DNA from: Velthaea sp965214335
Lineage (GTDB): Bacteria > Vulcanimicrobiota > Vulcanimicrobiia > Vulcanimicrobiales > Vulcanimicrobiaceae
NCBI GenBank assembly: GCA_965214335.1
Contig: CBDCBO010000005.1
Span: 1,178,001-1,242,000 of the forward strand
DNA: 64,000 bases
Direction: 5' to 3'
This document shows, piece by piece, positions 27,526 to 37,163 of this stretch. Numbering within the stretch: position 1 is the stretch's first letter; the number at the start of each line of letters is the position of its first letter. The notes under the pieces are model-generated. The model had not been told where the DNA came from. It was given only the letters and a program-made list of their open reading frames with translations, and made no database searches. Made by a program: the position numbers and the translations under genes.

Positions 27526-28710
27526 ATGGATGACCGCTCACGCGCCGAAGTTGCTACGATGGCAGTGCTGGTAACGAATGACTTTCCTCCGAACCACGGC
27601 GGAATCCAACGCTTCATGTCGCGTCTGGCACACGAGATGACCGTGCAAAAGCGGGCGATCGTGGTAGTCGCTCCGCGACTTCCCGGTAGTGACAGCTATG
27701 ATGCAACGCAAACGTTTCGCGTTGTCCGCTATAGTACGGGTAGCAGACTATCGAGCTTGGTCGCGATGACGTCCAGTCTATGTGCAGCAGTACTCAGAGC
27801 ACCAGACCGCGTCATCTTGGCATCGATGTGGTTCCCCGGCGGATTAGCTGCATGTTTGATTCCGCGTTTCATTCGGGGCCGGTTCGCCGTTCTTGCGCAT
27901 GGGACGGAGATTGCTCCTACGCGAGCCGGATTGCGTCGCCGGGTCATGCAGTACGTCTTCGCTCGGGCCGACGTCGTCATCGCGAACAGTGCATTCACGC
28001 GCGAGTTGCTCTTGGCGGCCGGCGTTCGGGGAACGATCCGCGTCGTTCATCCAGGCATCGACGCGGAACCGATACCGTCAGATCCCTCGCCGGCGCCAGT
28101 CATCATCTCCGTTGGCCGATTGGTAGCGCGCAAAGGATTCGATACCATTATCGCGTCGCTGCCGCACGTCATTGCTGCGTTCCCCAATGTGCGCTACGAG
28201 ATCGTTGGTTCGGGACCGCAGCGCGCGGAACTCGAAGAGTTGGCACGGCGCACCGGCGTTGCAGAGCACGTCGTCTTCCTGGGAGCGGTGAGTGACGATG
28301 AGATGCGTGCAGCGTATGCCCGCGCGTGGTGCTTCGCGTTGCCGGTGCGCGCGATCGGCTCTGACGTCGAAGGATTCGGTTTGGTATACCTGGAGGCAGC
28401 GCTAGCCGGGTTGGCAACCATCGGTGGCCGGCGGTCGGGCGCGGAAGACGCGATCGTCGACGGTCAGACCGGTTTGCTCGTCGACGGCATGTCGACCGAA
28501 GCCGTTGCACAGGCTTTGCTGCAATTGCTCGAAGATCGCGGAAAATCAACAGAGATGGGCGCTCGCGGTCGCGAACGAGCGCTCGCCGAGTTTACCTGGA
28601 GCCGCACCGCTGCGCAAATATCGGCGCTGCTCGACAATGGCGACGCTGCTCTTTCATCGCGCTACGGCGAAACTTCGGTTGCAGCTCCGCCAAGCGATGC
28701 GCTACGGTGA
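27526..28710 (+). CDS. GT4 glycosyltransferase
   Basis: About 394 residues from the ATG at 27526 (another at 27559); the open frame to 27301 overlaps the divergent GT2 gene and is not used. Motifs: LVTNDFPPNHGGIQRFMSRLA, VLAHGTEIA, VVHPGIDAEPI, ISVGRLVARKGFDTII and DVEGFGLVYLEAALAGLATIGG. The pattern is close to PimB-type mannosyltransferases, which is suggestive only. Its last codons overlap the end of the convergent glycoside hydrolase gene by 9 bases. Confidence 0.88.
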   Translation: MDDRSRAEVATMAVLVTNDFPPNHGGIQRFMSRLAHEMTVQKRAIVVVAPRLPGSDSYDATQTFRVVRYSTGSRLSSLVAMTSSLCAAVLRAPDRVILASMWFPGGLAACLIPRFIRGRFAVLAHGTEIAPTRAGLRRRVMQYVFARADVVIANSAFTRELLLAAGVRGTIRVVHPGIDAEPIPSDPSPAPVIISVGRLVARKGFDTIIASLPHVIAAFPNVRYEIVGSGPQRAELEELARRTGVAEHVVFLGAVSDDEMRAAYARAWCFALPVRAIGSDVEGFGLVYLEAALAGLATIGGRRSGAEDAIVDGQTGLLVDGMSTEAVAQALLQLLEDRGKSTEMGARGRERALAEFTWSRTAAQISALLDNGDAALSSRYGETSVAAPPSDALR

Positions 28711-30042
28711 TAGGGTGACGAGCGAGATCTTATCGCTCACTGCGAACGTTCCGCCCGTTCCCGACCACGCAATCGGTCGGGCCGTCATCCGCCCTTGCTC
28801 GTCGAGTGTCGACACCTCAGCCCGCGCGAACGCCTTCCCGGTCAACAGGTGTACGGCTTGATCCGGAACGATGATATCGCCGCCGCCATGCGGCTTCCAG
28901 CTGCGTACCTCGAGCCAAATCGCGAGGACGTAGGTTCCGTTACGCTTCTCGAGCAGCGTGTGCTGCACGTTTTGCACGTTGCCGGATAGCTGCATTTGCA
29001 GCGAGCTTGGTTGGAACGTCGGACCTGGATCTTTGAGCGCGAGCAAAATCGATTTGAGCGCGGTGTACGCCGGTTTGGGCGTGAGGTCGGTGCGTACGAT
29101 GCCGAAATTGTCGAACGTTCCTTGGCCGCCTTTATCGATGAACTCGTAGCCGTAGGTCCGCGCGATGCCGTGATTGTACTGCTCGAAGAACAAACGTGGA
29201 ATATAGCGCATCTGAGCCCGGTAATTTAGCGTCGGACGGTTCGAGTTCGTCATCGCGCCATCGACCGTCGCGCCGTACCCGGTTTCGGTAGAAATGATCG
29301 GCTTACTACCGCTCGTGGTGGCAACGAGATTCATGTTGAATCGGATGCTGCCGTATACTCCGTACGGCGTCTTACCGCCCCAGCCGTTCGTATCAGGGTT
29401 GTACACGTCGAGATAGTTGTGAATGTTCGCAAAGTCCATAAAGGCGCTGACATCACCAAGTTCCTGAAATTTTCCGGTGACTGACGGGCCGATGACGGGA
29501 TAAGAGGCGGTCTGCGGATTGCTTTTGACCCATGAATAGAGGTCTTGCTGAAAAGCGCGACACTTGGCGGCCCAATCCGGGTCGGACGTTTTGTCCGGTT
29601 CGTTCGGTGCCTCGTAGGCTTCGAGTGACGGAGATACGAGCGCCGGATATGATTCGATCTGGCTTTGCGTGTAATCTTCGGAAGTAACGTAGTCGCCGTA
29701 GATATCAGCTGTCGCGAGCTGCTTCATCAGATCGACGAACCGGTCGCGGTCAGGACCGAAAATCATACCAACGCGTACGTGGCGGATCCCCGCCGCCGCA
29801 AGCAGTGCTTTGACCTGAGGAAATTTTGTTGCGTAGACGGAGTAGTGATTCTCGAAATGGCCGTTATATCCGACGCTGTTGCGGAAGTATTCGGCGCTTG
29901 ATGCCGGCTCGAGCGCAGTCAGTGCTGCGACATCTTGAGGCGCGGGCAACGTTGCAGCGCGCGCTAGGCACAGTGTCGTACCAAACGTTACGAGCATCGC
30001 ACTCAACAGGCGCATCGTCGGAAACCCGGACTTTTGGAACAT
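28702..30042 (-). CDS. Secreted clan-A-like glycoside hydrolase without LamG domain
   Basis: 446 residues from the ATG at 30042, supported by GAGG upstream. A signal peptide covers about 1-30 (ending CLARAA). The rest is a TIM-barrel-type hydrolase: a starting VGYNGHFEN strand, the acid/base Glu in EAPNEPD, and the nucleophile-type Glu in ISTETGYG, followed by a small C-terminal beta domain (about the last 90 residues) with NGTYVLAIWLEV. It is the short paralogue of the proteins at 31602 and 34235 and lacks their LamG module and lipobox. It may trim or release the polymer made by this locus. The family number is not assigned. Confidence 0.8.
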   Translation of the reverse strand: MFQKSGFPTMRLLSAMLVTFGTTLCLARAATLPAPQDVAALTALEPASSAEYFRNSVGYNGHFENHYSVYATKFPQVKALLAAAGIRHVRVGMIFGPDRDRFVDLMKQLATADIYGDYVTSEDYTQSQIESYPALVSPSLEAYEAPNEPDKTSDPDWAAKCRAFQQDLYSWVKSNPQTASYPVIGPSVTGKFQELGDVSAFMDFANIHNYLDVYNPDTNGWGGKTPYGVYGSIRFNMNLVATTSGSKPIISTETGYGATVDGAMTNSNRPTLNYRAQMRYIPRLFFEQYNHGIARTYGYEFIDKGGQGTFDNFGIVRTDLTPKPAYTALKSILLALKDPGPTFQPSSLQMQLSGNVQNVQHTLLEKRNGTYVLAIWLEVRSWKPHGGGDIIVPDQAVHLLTGKAFARAEVSTLDEQGRMTARPIAWSGTGGTFAVSDKISLVTLSP

Positions 30043-30180
30043 CTTCAGAATTACCTCACTATGTTGCACGCTGGACGACCACACCGCGGCTGCGCGTGCA
30101 GCGACCGGCGAAACTACCTCTTGAACGCTGATCGGATTGTGAAGGTTCGCTTTTGCGTTTCGGCGCTGAGCTCACCCTAA

Positions 30181-31518
30181 GTGGATGTTCAGCAACCGAG
30201 CGTCGCGTTTAAGCGTCGAATCAATGTAGTTTCAACGACCGGTGCGTTTGCTCAGACCCTTGTAGCCAAGGTTTTTTTACTCGGTGCGAACTTGGCAACG
30301 GGCGTCATCGTCGCGCGCTCGCTTGCTCCGGTAGGCCGTGGAGAGCAAGCCGCGATGGCGATGTGGCCCGGTCTACTCACGGGTCTGATGTCGATGGGAC
30401 TCGGCCTCGCCCTGACCTATTGTTGCCGGCGCACTCCCGAACGACAATCAGAACTACTGTCCGCATCGATCGTCCTATCACTGCTGTTCGGCTCGGGCGC
30501 GATGGCAGTCGGCTATTTCTTCATCCCCCACTGGTTAGCAAAATACGATCCGGCGGTCATTACGTTCGCACGTTGGATGCTGCTTGTCGTCCCTTTCACC
30601 ATGAGTACCTATGTTCTGCAAGCGATCCATGAAGCGCGGGGCGACTTCACGGCGTCGAATTTAAGTAAATCCCTGCCGCAATTGGGAAGCGTGGTGGTGC
30701 TTGCGCTTCTAGCGTTGACACACCACTTGACGCCATTTACGTCCACCGCCGGCTATCTCGGACCGTGGATGCTCGTTCCGCCAATCTTGGCATGGCGCGT
30801 GCGCAAGCTCATCGCTCTGCGACTGCGTAACTTTAAAGATTCTGCGCGTCAACTGCTCAGCTATGGACTGCGCTCGTATGTCATCGATATTCTGGGCACC
30901 TTGTCGGGCCAAGTCGATCAGGTGCTCGTTGTCGGCTTGCTTAGCCCCAGCGCGCTTGGTCTGTATACCGTCGCTTTGAGCGTATCGCGGGTTCTTTCCG
31001 TCTTCCATGCGTCCTTGCTCACGGTGCTGTTCCCGAAGTCGGCGGGTTTGGAGCAAGCCGAGGTGGTGGTTTTAACCGGCCGCGCGGTTCGCATCAGCTC
31101 GCTCATCGCGGCGCTTGCATCGATAGCGCTCATCGTGATCTTACCATTTATCATGGTGCGCCTATACGGCGGAGCATTTAAAGACGTCGTACCCGTCGCT
31201 CGCATCTTGTGTGTTGAGATCGTCGTCACCGGCGCCACATCGATCTTGTCGCAAGCGTTCATGGCGACCGGGAAGCCCGGAACAATCGCTGTCTTGCAGG
31301 TGATCGGGCTGGCCTTGACCGTCCCGTTCATGCTTTTGCTCATTCCATACTTTGGCTTGAGCGGGGCAGCTTTAGCGCTTCTGCTTTCGAGCACGTGCCG
31401 GCTTGGTGCCGTCCTGTCGTGCTATCCGATCGTATTAAAAGCGCCGGTACCCAATCTTTTGATTACTCCGGGCGATCTTTCGTTCTTACGTAGCCGGCTC
31501 AGACGGAAAGCGTCGTAA
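30181..31518 (+). CDS. Wzx-type polysaccharide flippase (MATE/MOP superfamily)
   Basis: 445 residues, GTG start. Twelve or more hydrophobic helices, with the N-terminal LVAKVFLLGANLATGVIVARSL typical of polysaccharide-synthase/Wzx proteins, and the conserved GxxQVDQVLVVGLL around helix 7. These proteins flip undecaprenyl-linked repeat units to the periplasm, which complements the Wzy- and Wzz-like genes upstream. It lies between two minus-strand hydrolase genes, so it must have its own promoter in the approximately 140-base gap before it. Confidence 0.92.
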   Translation: MDVQQPSVAFKRRINVVSTTGAFAQTLVAKVFLLGANLATGVIVARSLAPVGRGEQAAMAMWPGLLTGLMSMGLGLALTYCCRRTPERQSELLSASIVLSLLFGSGAMAVGYFFIPHWLAKYDPAVITFARWMLLVVPFTMSTYVLQAIHEARGDFTASNLSKSLPQLGSVVVLALLALTHHLTPFTSTAGYLGPWMLVPPILAWRVRKLIALRLRNFKDSARQLLSYGLRSYVIDILGTLSGQVDQVLVVGLLSPSALGLYTVALSVSRVLSVFHASLLTVLFPKSAGLEQAEVVVLTGRAVRISSLIAALASIALIVILPFIMVRLYGGAFKDVVPVARILCVEIVVTGATSILSQAFMATGKPGTIAVLQVIGLALTVPFMLLLIPYFGLSGAALALLLSSTCRLGAVLSCYPIVLKAPVPNLLITPGDLSFLRSRLRRKAS

Positions 31519-31601
31519 TAGACGCCTCCTCGCTGGCCTTGGCTGCGCTCGCGATCGAAGTACCGCCTGATGCATCGAGCCCGCTCGCCGCTTCTGATTC
31601 G

Positions 31602-33710
31602 TCATGGATTTAGATTGATGAGTGCGATCTTATCGCTCACGCTAATGGACGTCGATTGACCGTTCCACCCTAGCGGACTGGTGGAGAGATTTCCATTTTC
31701 GTCCATCGTGGACAACGTTGCTGACGAGAATCGGCTCGCGGTCGTCAAGGTGACCGTTTGATTCGGTACGATGATGTCGCCGCCTTGATTGTTCGCAGTC
31801 ACCCAGCCCGGAACTTCAAGCCAGATCGCCATGATGTACGTTCCGTTCCGCTTTTGGAGCGTCGTGTGTGCGACGTTATTGGTAAAGCCGGTCAGTTGAA
31901 ACGTCAGCGACGACGGATTATACGGCGCGCCCGGATCTTTAAAGGCCGAGATGAGCGACTTGATGCCGGTATACGCCGGCTTCGGCTGCATCGATGTTTG
32001 GACGAGACCAAAATTGTTAAAGACGTTACTGCCGCCCTGGTCGAGAAACTCGTAAGGATACGATCGAACAAGGCCCGCGTTGAAGTGCTCGAAAAGTAGC
32101 CGCGTCATGTAGCGAAGATGCGTCCTATAGTCCAGCGTGAGTGGATTGCCCGACATCGTTCCGTATCCGGTTTCCGTCGCCATCATCGGGTTGGTCCCGC
32201 TCTGCAGCCGGCCCAGGTTCATATTGTAGCTAATACTGCCGTACACGCCGTACGGTGGATAGGTGCCGCCCCAGCCACCGGTTCCCGGGTTGAAGACGCC
32301 GAAATAATCGTGAATATTTCCCTTGTCCTCGTACGCACTGATGTTACCGAGCGCGATCGAAGATGCTTGACCCGTGAGTGCCGGCCCCAAAACGGGAAAG
32401 CGCGAGATTTGATTGTCACTCTTAACCCAGTGGTAAAAATTTTGCTGGAACGAACGCGTTTGCGCGACCCAATTCGGATTCCCGTCAATATCCGGCTCGT
32501 TCGGTCCCTCAAATTGCTCGAATGACGACCCGACGAGGCTTGGAAACTGTTGAACCTGCGCTTGCGTCAAGTTCTCTTGCACGAGATACGACGCGAACAC
32601 TCCGGATGCCGCGAGATCCTTCATGTTGTTGAGGTACCACGGTTCGTTGAAAGACATCGCCTCGCGAACGTGTCGTATTCCGGATGACACGAGCAAGCTT
32701 TTCACTTGTTGATACTGCGTCGCGTAGGCAGTGCCGGAATTATCGAAGTGTGCGTTCACGCCGATCGAGTCGACGAAAGCGTCCGACCAAGCCGCATGTT
32801 CGGTTATCATCGGCACGAGTTGTCCGGATAAGAAGTGACTTACAACGCGCGAGGCGCTCAGCGGGCCGCCGTACACAGCGACTTGGGCGATCGTGCCCGG
32901 GAATGATGCGCTTGCATAGGCCGGTATTTGATTTGCACCGCCGACTTGAAACCCGTCGCTGACTGAAGAATAGTCGATCGTTCCCGGATATGAAAACCGG
33001 GTTTCAACGTTACCGTTAATATATGTCGTGACGGTGTTTCCGTCGAAGGTGGCAACCACGTGGTAGATGGGTCCAACGATCAGTCGCGTGCCGCCGAGTG
33101 AAACGAACTGCGCGTGGCCGCTATTGTGCTGAATGTACATCAGGCTATTGTTGCCGCCGGCGAGGCCGTGAATGTACAGGCCGTACCGCACACCGTGTGC
33201 GGTTGTGCCGTAGACGGCAATCGGAAGATCGTGCTGCGTCGTATTCGCGGCGCTGAGTTGTATCCACGCTTCGAGGCTGACGTGTTGCGGCTGCATGCTT
33301 GACTCGATCGGCGTATAGGCAAACCCATTCTGGTCGTAGGTCGGACCGCCGGGAAAGGTGGCCGCAGTTGACGCGGCCGTCGTTATCGTCTTCGCCTGGC
33401 GCTGCACGTGTGATCCGTAGGTGCCCGACAACGAGTGTCCGCTTGAATCGGAAAGCACCGATCCTGAATCGCTCATTTGGTAGTACGCCAAAGGCCAGTC
33501 AGCCATTACTGCTGACTGGTACGCATTGAGGATCGCGTCGCGCGCAATGCCTCCAGCTAGCGCGGATCGCTGCGCTTGTTGCGTTTGGGGCGCAGTCGCT
33601 TGGCTTGTCGTAGCGGGGACGGTTGATCCGCCTCCACCACACGCCGTTGCTGTAATCATGCCGACGACGACCGACAAGCGAATGAACAAAGTAAAGCAAC
33701 GATGAAACAT
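31602..33710 (-). CDS. LamG-containing lipoprotein glycoside hydrolase, paralogue 2
   Basis: 702 residues from the ATG at 33710, which has AGGA 9 bases upstream. The lipobox is TATAC followed by GGGGS. About residues 45-275 form a LamG/concanavalin-like domain (PLAYYQMSDSGS, VSLEAWIQLS, YHVVATFDG, FPGTIAQVAVYGG). The hydrolase domain follows with DSIGVNAHFDNSG, the acid/base Glu in FEGPNEPDIDG and the nucleophile-type Glu in ATETGYG, then a C-terminal beta domain. It is anchored to a membrane and probably binds and cleaves a polysaccharide. Clearly duplicated from the same ancestor as the 34235 gene. Confidence 0.85.
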   Translation of the reverse strand: MFHRCFTLFIRLSVVVGMITATACGGGGSTVPATTSQATAPQTQQAQRSALAGGIARDAILNAYQSAVMADWPLAYYQMSDSGSVLSDSSGHSLSGTYGSHVQRQAKTITTAASTAATFPGGPTYDQNGFAYTPIESSMQPQHVSLEAWIQLSAANTTQHDLPIAVYGTTAHGVRYGLYIHGLAGGNNSLMYIQHNSGHAQFVSLGGTRLIVGPIYHVVATFDGNTVTTYINGNVETRFSYPGTIDYSSVSDGFQVGGANQIPAYASASFPGTIAQVAVYGGPLSASRVVSHFLSGQLVPMITEHAAWSDAFVDSIGVNAHFDNSGTAYATQYQQVKSLLVSSGIRHVREAMSFNEPWYLNNMKDLAASGVFASYLVQENLTQAQVQQFPSLVGSSFEQFEGPNEPDIDGNPNWVAQTRSFQQNFYHWVKSDNQISRFPVLGPALTGQASSIALGNISAYEDKGNIHDYFGVFNPGTGGWGGTYPPYGVYGSISYNMNLGRLQSGTNPMMATETGYGTMSGNPLTLDYRTHLRYMTRLLFEHFNAGLVRSYPYEFLDQGGSNVFNNFGLVQTSMQPKPAYTGIKSLISAFKDPGAPYNPSSLTFQLTGFTNNVAHTTLQKRNGTYIMAIWLEVPGWVTANNQGGDIIVPNQTVTLTTASRFSSATLSTMDENGNLSTSPLGWNGQSTSISVSDKIALINLNP

Positions 33711-34166
33711 AGCCGTTGTTCCTGTAGTGAGAGAATGACACAAAAGCGCATGTCGTAATTCGCCACGCTTTCTACCGAGAGCGTCGCGACAATGTTGATG
33801 ATTTAACCCCAGCGCCGACTTTGGCTGATGTCACGCAGATGACTGCAAATCCGGGACTGTTTTTTCCGATGTGCTGACGCGCACGTTTTAGCGCTGGACG
33901 ACGTTGATTGCTCTTGGTCTGGTTAGTGATATCGGGCACAGCAAGAAAATTTATTGCGGTATTCCGCAACACCCGGCGTCGAACCGGCACATTGCAACGA
34001 TGGAGCGTGCTTGGTAGATACTGATAGTAAGAATATCGTTTTGGACGATGCGTTGCACGAGCGTTTTGTTGCAATAGAAACGATATGTGATGCGTCGAGC
34101 AACGCAGGAAGGTGTTGCTTGCCTTCCTGCGTTGCCTGCATCCAAGCATGGTGCCGGCAGTGGCCA
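33711..34166. other. Intergenic region with a perfect 13-base-pair hairpin
   Basis: No gene seen between the two LamG hydrolase genes. CAACGCAGGAAGG (34100-34112) and its exact complement (34122-34134) enclose a 9-base loop. Neither strand has a T-run after it. Together with the adjacent terminator it may insulate the two transcripts. The rest should include the promoter of the gene at 33710. Confidence 0.6.
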
Positions 34167-34204
34167 CAAAAAAAGCATCGGACGACGTCTTGCGACGTCG
34201 TCCG
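34167..34204 (-). terminator. Intrinsic terminator after the third hydrolase gene
   Basis: Perfect 11-base-pair stem CGGACGACGTC/GACGTCGTCCG (34179-34189 with 34194-34204) with a 4-base loop. On the minus strand it is followed, after a few bases, by a run of seven T (the A-run at 34168-34174). It lies about 30 bases beyond the stop codon of the 34235 gene. Confidence 0.88.
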
Positions 34205-34234
34205 GATTTATTTCGCCGGTTGCTTGGGGGAAGA

Positions 34235-36358
34235 CTACGGTGTTAGCGTTATGAGCGATACTTTGTCGCTGACGCTAACGGTGGCGCTCTGACCGTTCCA
34301 GCTTAGTGGTGCGGTCGTTAGATTGCCGTTGTCGTCCATCGTTTGAAGTCCGGCGCTCGAAAATTTATTCGAGGTGTTCAGCGTAACTGTCTGATTGGGT
34401 ACGGTGATGTCACCGCCGGCATTATTTGCAGTGATCCAGTCGGGCATTTCGAGCCAAATCGCCATCACATAGGTGCCGTTACGTTTCTGCAAGATCGTGT
34501 GGTGGACGTTGTTGACGAAGCCGGTCAGCGCATAGGTCAACGGCGTCGCCGTGTAAGCTGGTCCTGGATCTTTGAGCGCGGCGATGAGCGACTTGATGCC
34601 CGTATACGCCGGCTTCGGTTGGAGATTGGTCTGAATGAGCCCAAAATTGTTGAAGACGTTTGTACCGCCCTCATCAAGGAGTTCGTAGCTATAGGTTCGT
34701 GAAACGCCGGCGTTAAGTTGCTCGAAGAACAGACGCGTCATGTACCGGAGATGGGTACGGTAATCGAGGGTCAACGGATTTCCGGAAATCGTACCATAGC
34801 CGCTTTCGGTCGCCATGATTGGTTTTGTGCCGCTCTGGATTCGGCCCAGATTTACGTTGTAACTTATGCTGCCGTACACCCCGTATGGCGGATAAGTGCC
34901 CCCCCAGCCGCCGGTTCCCGGGTTGAAGACGCCGAAATAGTCGTGGATGTTTCCGGCATCTTCCGAGCCGCTCAGGTCGCCCAGAGCGATGCACGAGCCC
35001 ATTCCCGTGAGTGCCGGCCCGATCACCGGGTATTTGGCGATCTGAGGATCTGATTTGACCCACGTATACAGATTCTGTTGAATGGTGCGAGTATCCGAAA
35101 CCCAGTTCGGGTTGCCGTCGATATCAGGCTCGTTGACGCCTTCGAATTGCTCGAACGACGCTCCGACCAGACTTGGAAACTGCTGCACTTGCGCCTGGGT
35201 CAAGTTGCCTTGAGCAAGATACGAAGCCGATACGCCGGACGCCGCGAGGTCTATCATATTATGGAGGAACCAGGGTTCGGTAAATGACATCGCTTCGCGT
35301 AGGTGGCGAATGCCCGATCCGACAAGCAACGATTTTACTTGTTGATACTGGGTCGCGTACGCACTGCCCGAGTTCTCGAAATGTGCATTGACGCCGATCG
35401 AGTCGACGAAGCCGTCGGAGGGTGTCGCGTTTTCCGTTATCATAGGAACGAATTGACCGGCTAAGAAGTGATTGACGACTTGCGCCGGGCTCAAGGCAGT
35501 GCCGTACACCGCAACCTGCGAGATTGTGCCCGGGAACGATGCGCTGGCGTAGGCCGGAACCTGGTCGGCTCCGCCGATCTGTAAGCCGTCGCTGAACGGC
35601 GCGGAGAAATCGATCGTGCCAGGGTACGACCACGTGATCTCCTGATTTCCGTTGATGTACGTTGTCGCATGACTGCCGTCAAAAGTGGATACGATGTGAT
35701 AGATCGGTCCTACGACTAGCCGTGTTCCACCCAATAACGCGAGTTGGTTTTGCCCGGCGTTATGTTGGTAGTACATGAGGGCATTATTGCCGGCAACGAG
35801 GCCGTGGAGATATAGGCCGTAGCGGACGCCTTTGCCGACGGTACCATAGGCGACGATGGGAAGATCGTGCTGGGTCGTGTTGGCAGCGCTAAGTTTGATC
35901 CAAGCCTCGAGCGTGATGTGGGCCGGCTGCAGGATGCTCGACACCGGCGTAAAGGCATAACCGCTCGGGTCATAGGTCGGGCCGCCCGGGAATTTTGCGG
36001 CTGCTGATGCGCCGTTCGTAATCGCGGTCACGCTACGCGTGACATCCGCTCCATACGTACCGTTGATGGCATTGGCGGATGAGTCCAGCAGCGTGGCGTT
36101 CGTATCGGTGAGTTGATAGTACGCAAGCGGTTGATCGGTCATGATCGTCGTGACATACGGATTGCTGCTGTCGGCGGGACGCAAGTGTCCGGTAGTAAGC
36201 GCTTTGGACGGCTTGGTCATCGCTGTACCGGCGCTCTGCGCGGTCGACGATGCAGGTGGAAGCGTCGATCCGCCGCCGCCACAGCCGGTTAGAGCCGCGC
36301 CTAAACATATGACACAGCTTAAAGCTAATTTTGGAATGGGAAATAGACGGTGAGACAA
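34235..36358 (-). CDS. LamG-containing lipoprotein glycoside hydrolase, paralogue 3
   Basis: 707 residues from a TTG with AGAGG 10-11 bases upstream. The lipobox is ALTGC followed by GGGGS. The LamG domain covers about 65-300 and the clan-A-like hydrolase about 315-600: DSIGVNAHFENSG, FEGVNEPDIDG (acid/base Glu) and MATESGYG (nucleophile-type Glu). A C-terminal beta domain closes the protein. It aligns with the 31602 protein over its full length with long identical stretches, so the two are products of a relatively recent duplication. A terminator follows. Confidence 0.85.
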   Translation of the reverse strand: MSHRLFPIPKLALSCVICLGAALTGCGGGGSTLPPASSTAQSAGTAMTKPSKALTTGHLRPADSSNPYVTTIMTDQPLAYYQLTDTNATLLDSSANAINGTYGADVTRSVTAITNGASAAAKFPGGPTYDPSGYAFTPVSSILQPAHITLEAWIKLSAANTTQHDLPIVAYGTVGKGVRYGLYLHGLVAGNNALMYYQHNAGQNQLALLGGTRLVVGPIYHIVSTFDGSHATTYINGNQEITWSYPGTIDFSAPFSDGLQIGGADQVPAYASASFPGTISQVAVYGTALSPAQVVNHFLAGQFVPMITENATPSDGFVDSIGVNAHFENSGSAYATQYQQVKSLLVGSGIRHLREAMSFTEPWFLHNMIDLAASGVSASYLAQGNLTQAQVQQFPSLVGASFEQFEGVNEPDIDGNPNWVSDTRTIQQNLYTWVKSDPQIAKYPVIGPALTGMGSCIALGDLSGSEDAGNIHDYFGVFNPGTGGWGGTYPPYGVYGSISYNVNLGRIQSGTKPIMATESGYGTISGNPLTLDYRTHLRYMTRLFFEQLNAGVSRTYSYELLDEGGTNVFNNFGLIQTNLQPKPAYTGIKSLIAALKDPGPAYTATPLTYALTGFVNNVHHTILQKRNGTYVMAIWLEMPDWITANNAGGDITVPNQTVTLNTSNKFSSAGLQTMDDNGNLTTAPLSWNGQSATVSVSDKVSLITLTP

Positions 36359-37163
36359 AGCAGTTCATCCTCTAACGGTGTGGTCGTATATTGTCGGCAG
36401 CCTAGCGACCGGCTTGGCTTGCTCTTGCAAGTGTGTGATCGTCACGTTAAGGTAGAAATGTTTGCGACACATAAGTTATGAATGCAATTAGCGAGCGTCA
36501 TCACAAACAAAGCCGTCGTAGTATACGAAGTGTTGTTAGAAACTCGGTAGCAGGCTGATCGAACGCTCAGTGCGGTTTAATACCGCGCAGTGGAATTGTT
36601 CGCTGTTATGGTATACCGTACGACGACGTGCATTGCATCGCCACGTATCTGCAAGGATCAAACCGTAGCCTATTTGATAAGCGGTACCGGCGTCGTACGG
36701 GTGCACTTGTTGTGGCATGTGCTCGCCGACGAAACGCATGAACGGCTGGCCGGAATGCAACGCGGCGTTCAATGCCCATCGGGTCACTTTAAGGCTATGA
36801 CGCGCTTGCATGGTGATGACCGGTCTCCGTTCGTTTGGGTTAACGCGCTGATGTCGACGAGCCGCGTAATTGACTGCCATGTTCACCACCGTTAGGCCAG
36901 CTTCGCGCGGTGCGCGCGGCAGCGGTTATGACAACCGCGTCGGCGCGGCTCGCCGGCGGCCTCGGGTCATCGAATGGGCAGGCAGCGAGCATAAGTCGGG
37001 CCTTATTCTGAATCCGTTAGTGCGGAAAGCCGGAGTTGGTGCGTCGGCTTGCGGTAGCCGCAATGGATGCGCGCCAGGTGGCGAAAGGTCGTTAGCAGCG
37101 ATATGACAATGTAGAAGTCGGACGCAGGTTACGCATGGAGATGCCTTGCGCGCATGACACCTT
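36359..37163. other. Long intergenic region, no gene recognised
   Basis: About 800 bases. Short frames exist on both strands but none has a ribosome binding site, a family motif or normal composition. The part from 36360 to about 36540 is A/T-richer and should carry the promoter of the minus-strand hydrolase gene. The rest could be the remnant of a decayed gene. Confidence 0.4.

Noticed and set aside
36590..36895. Plus-strand frame of 101 codons in the long intergenic region
   Set aside because: A similar-sized frame exists on the opposite strand; neither has a ribosome binding site, family motif or typical composition.
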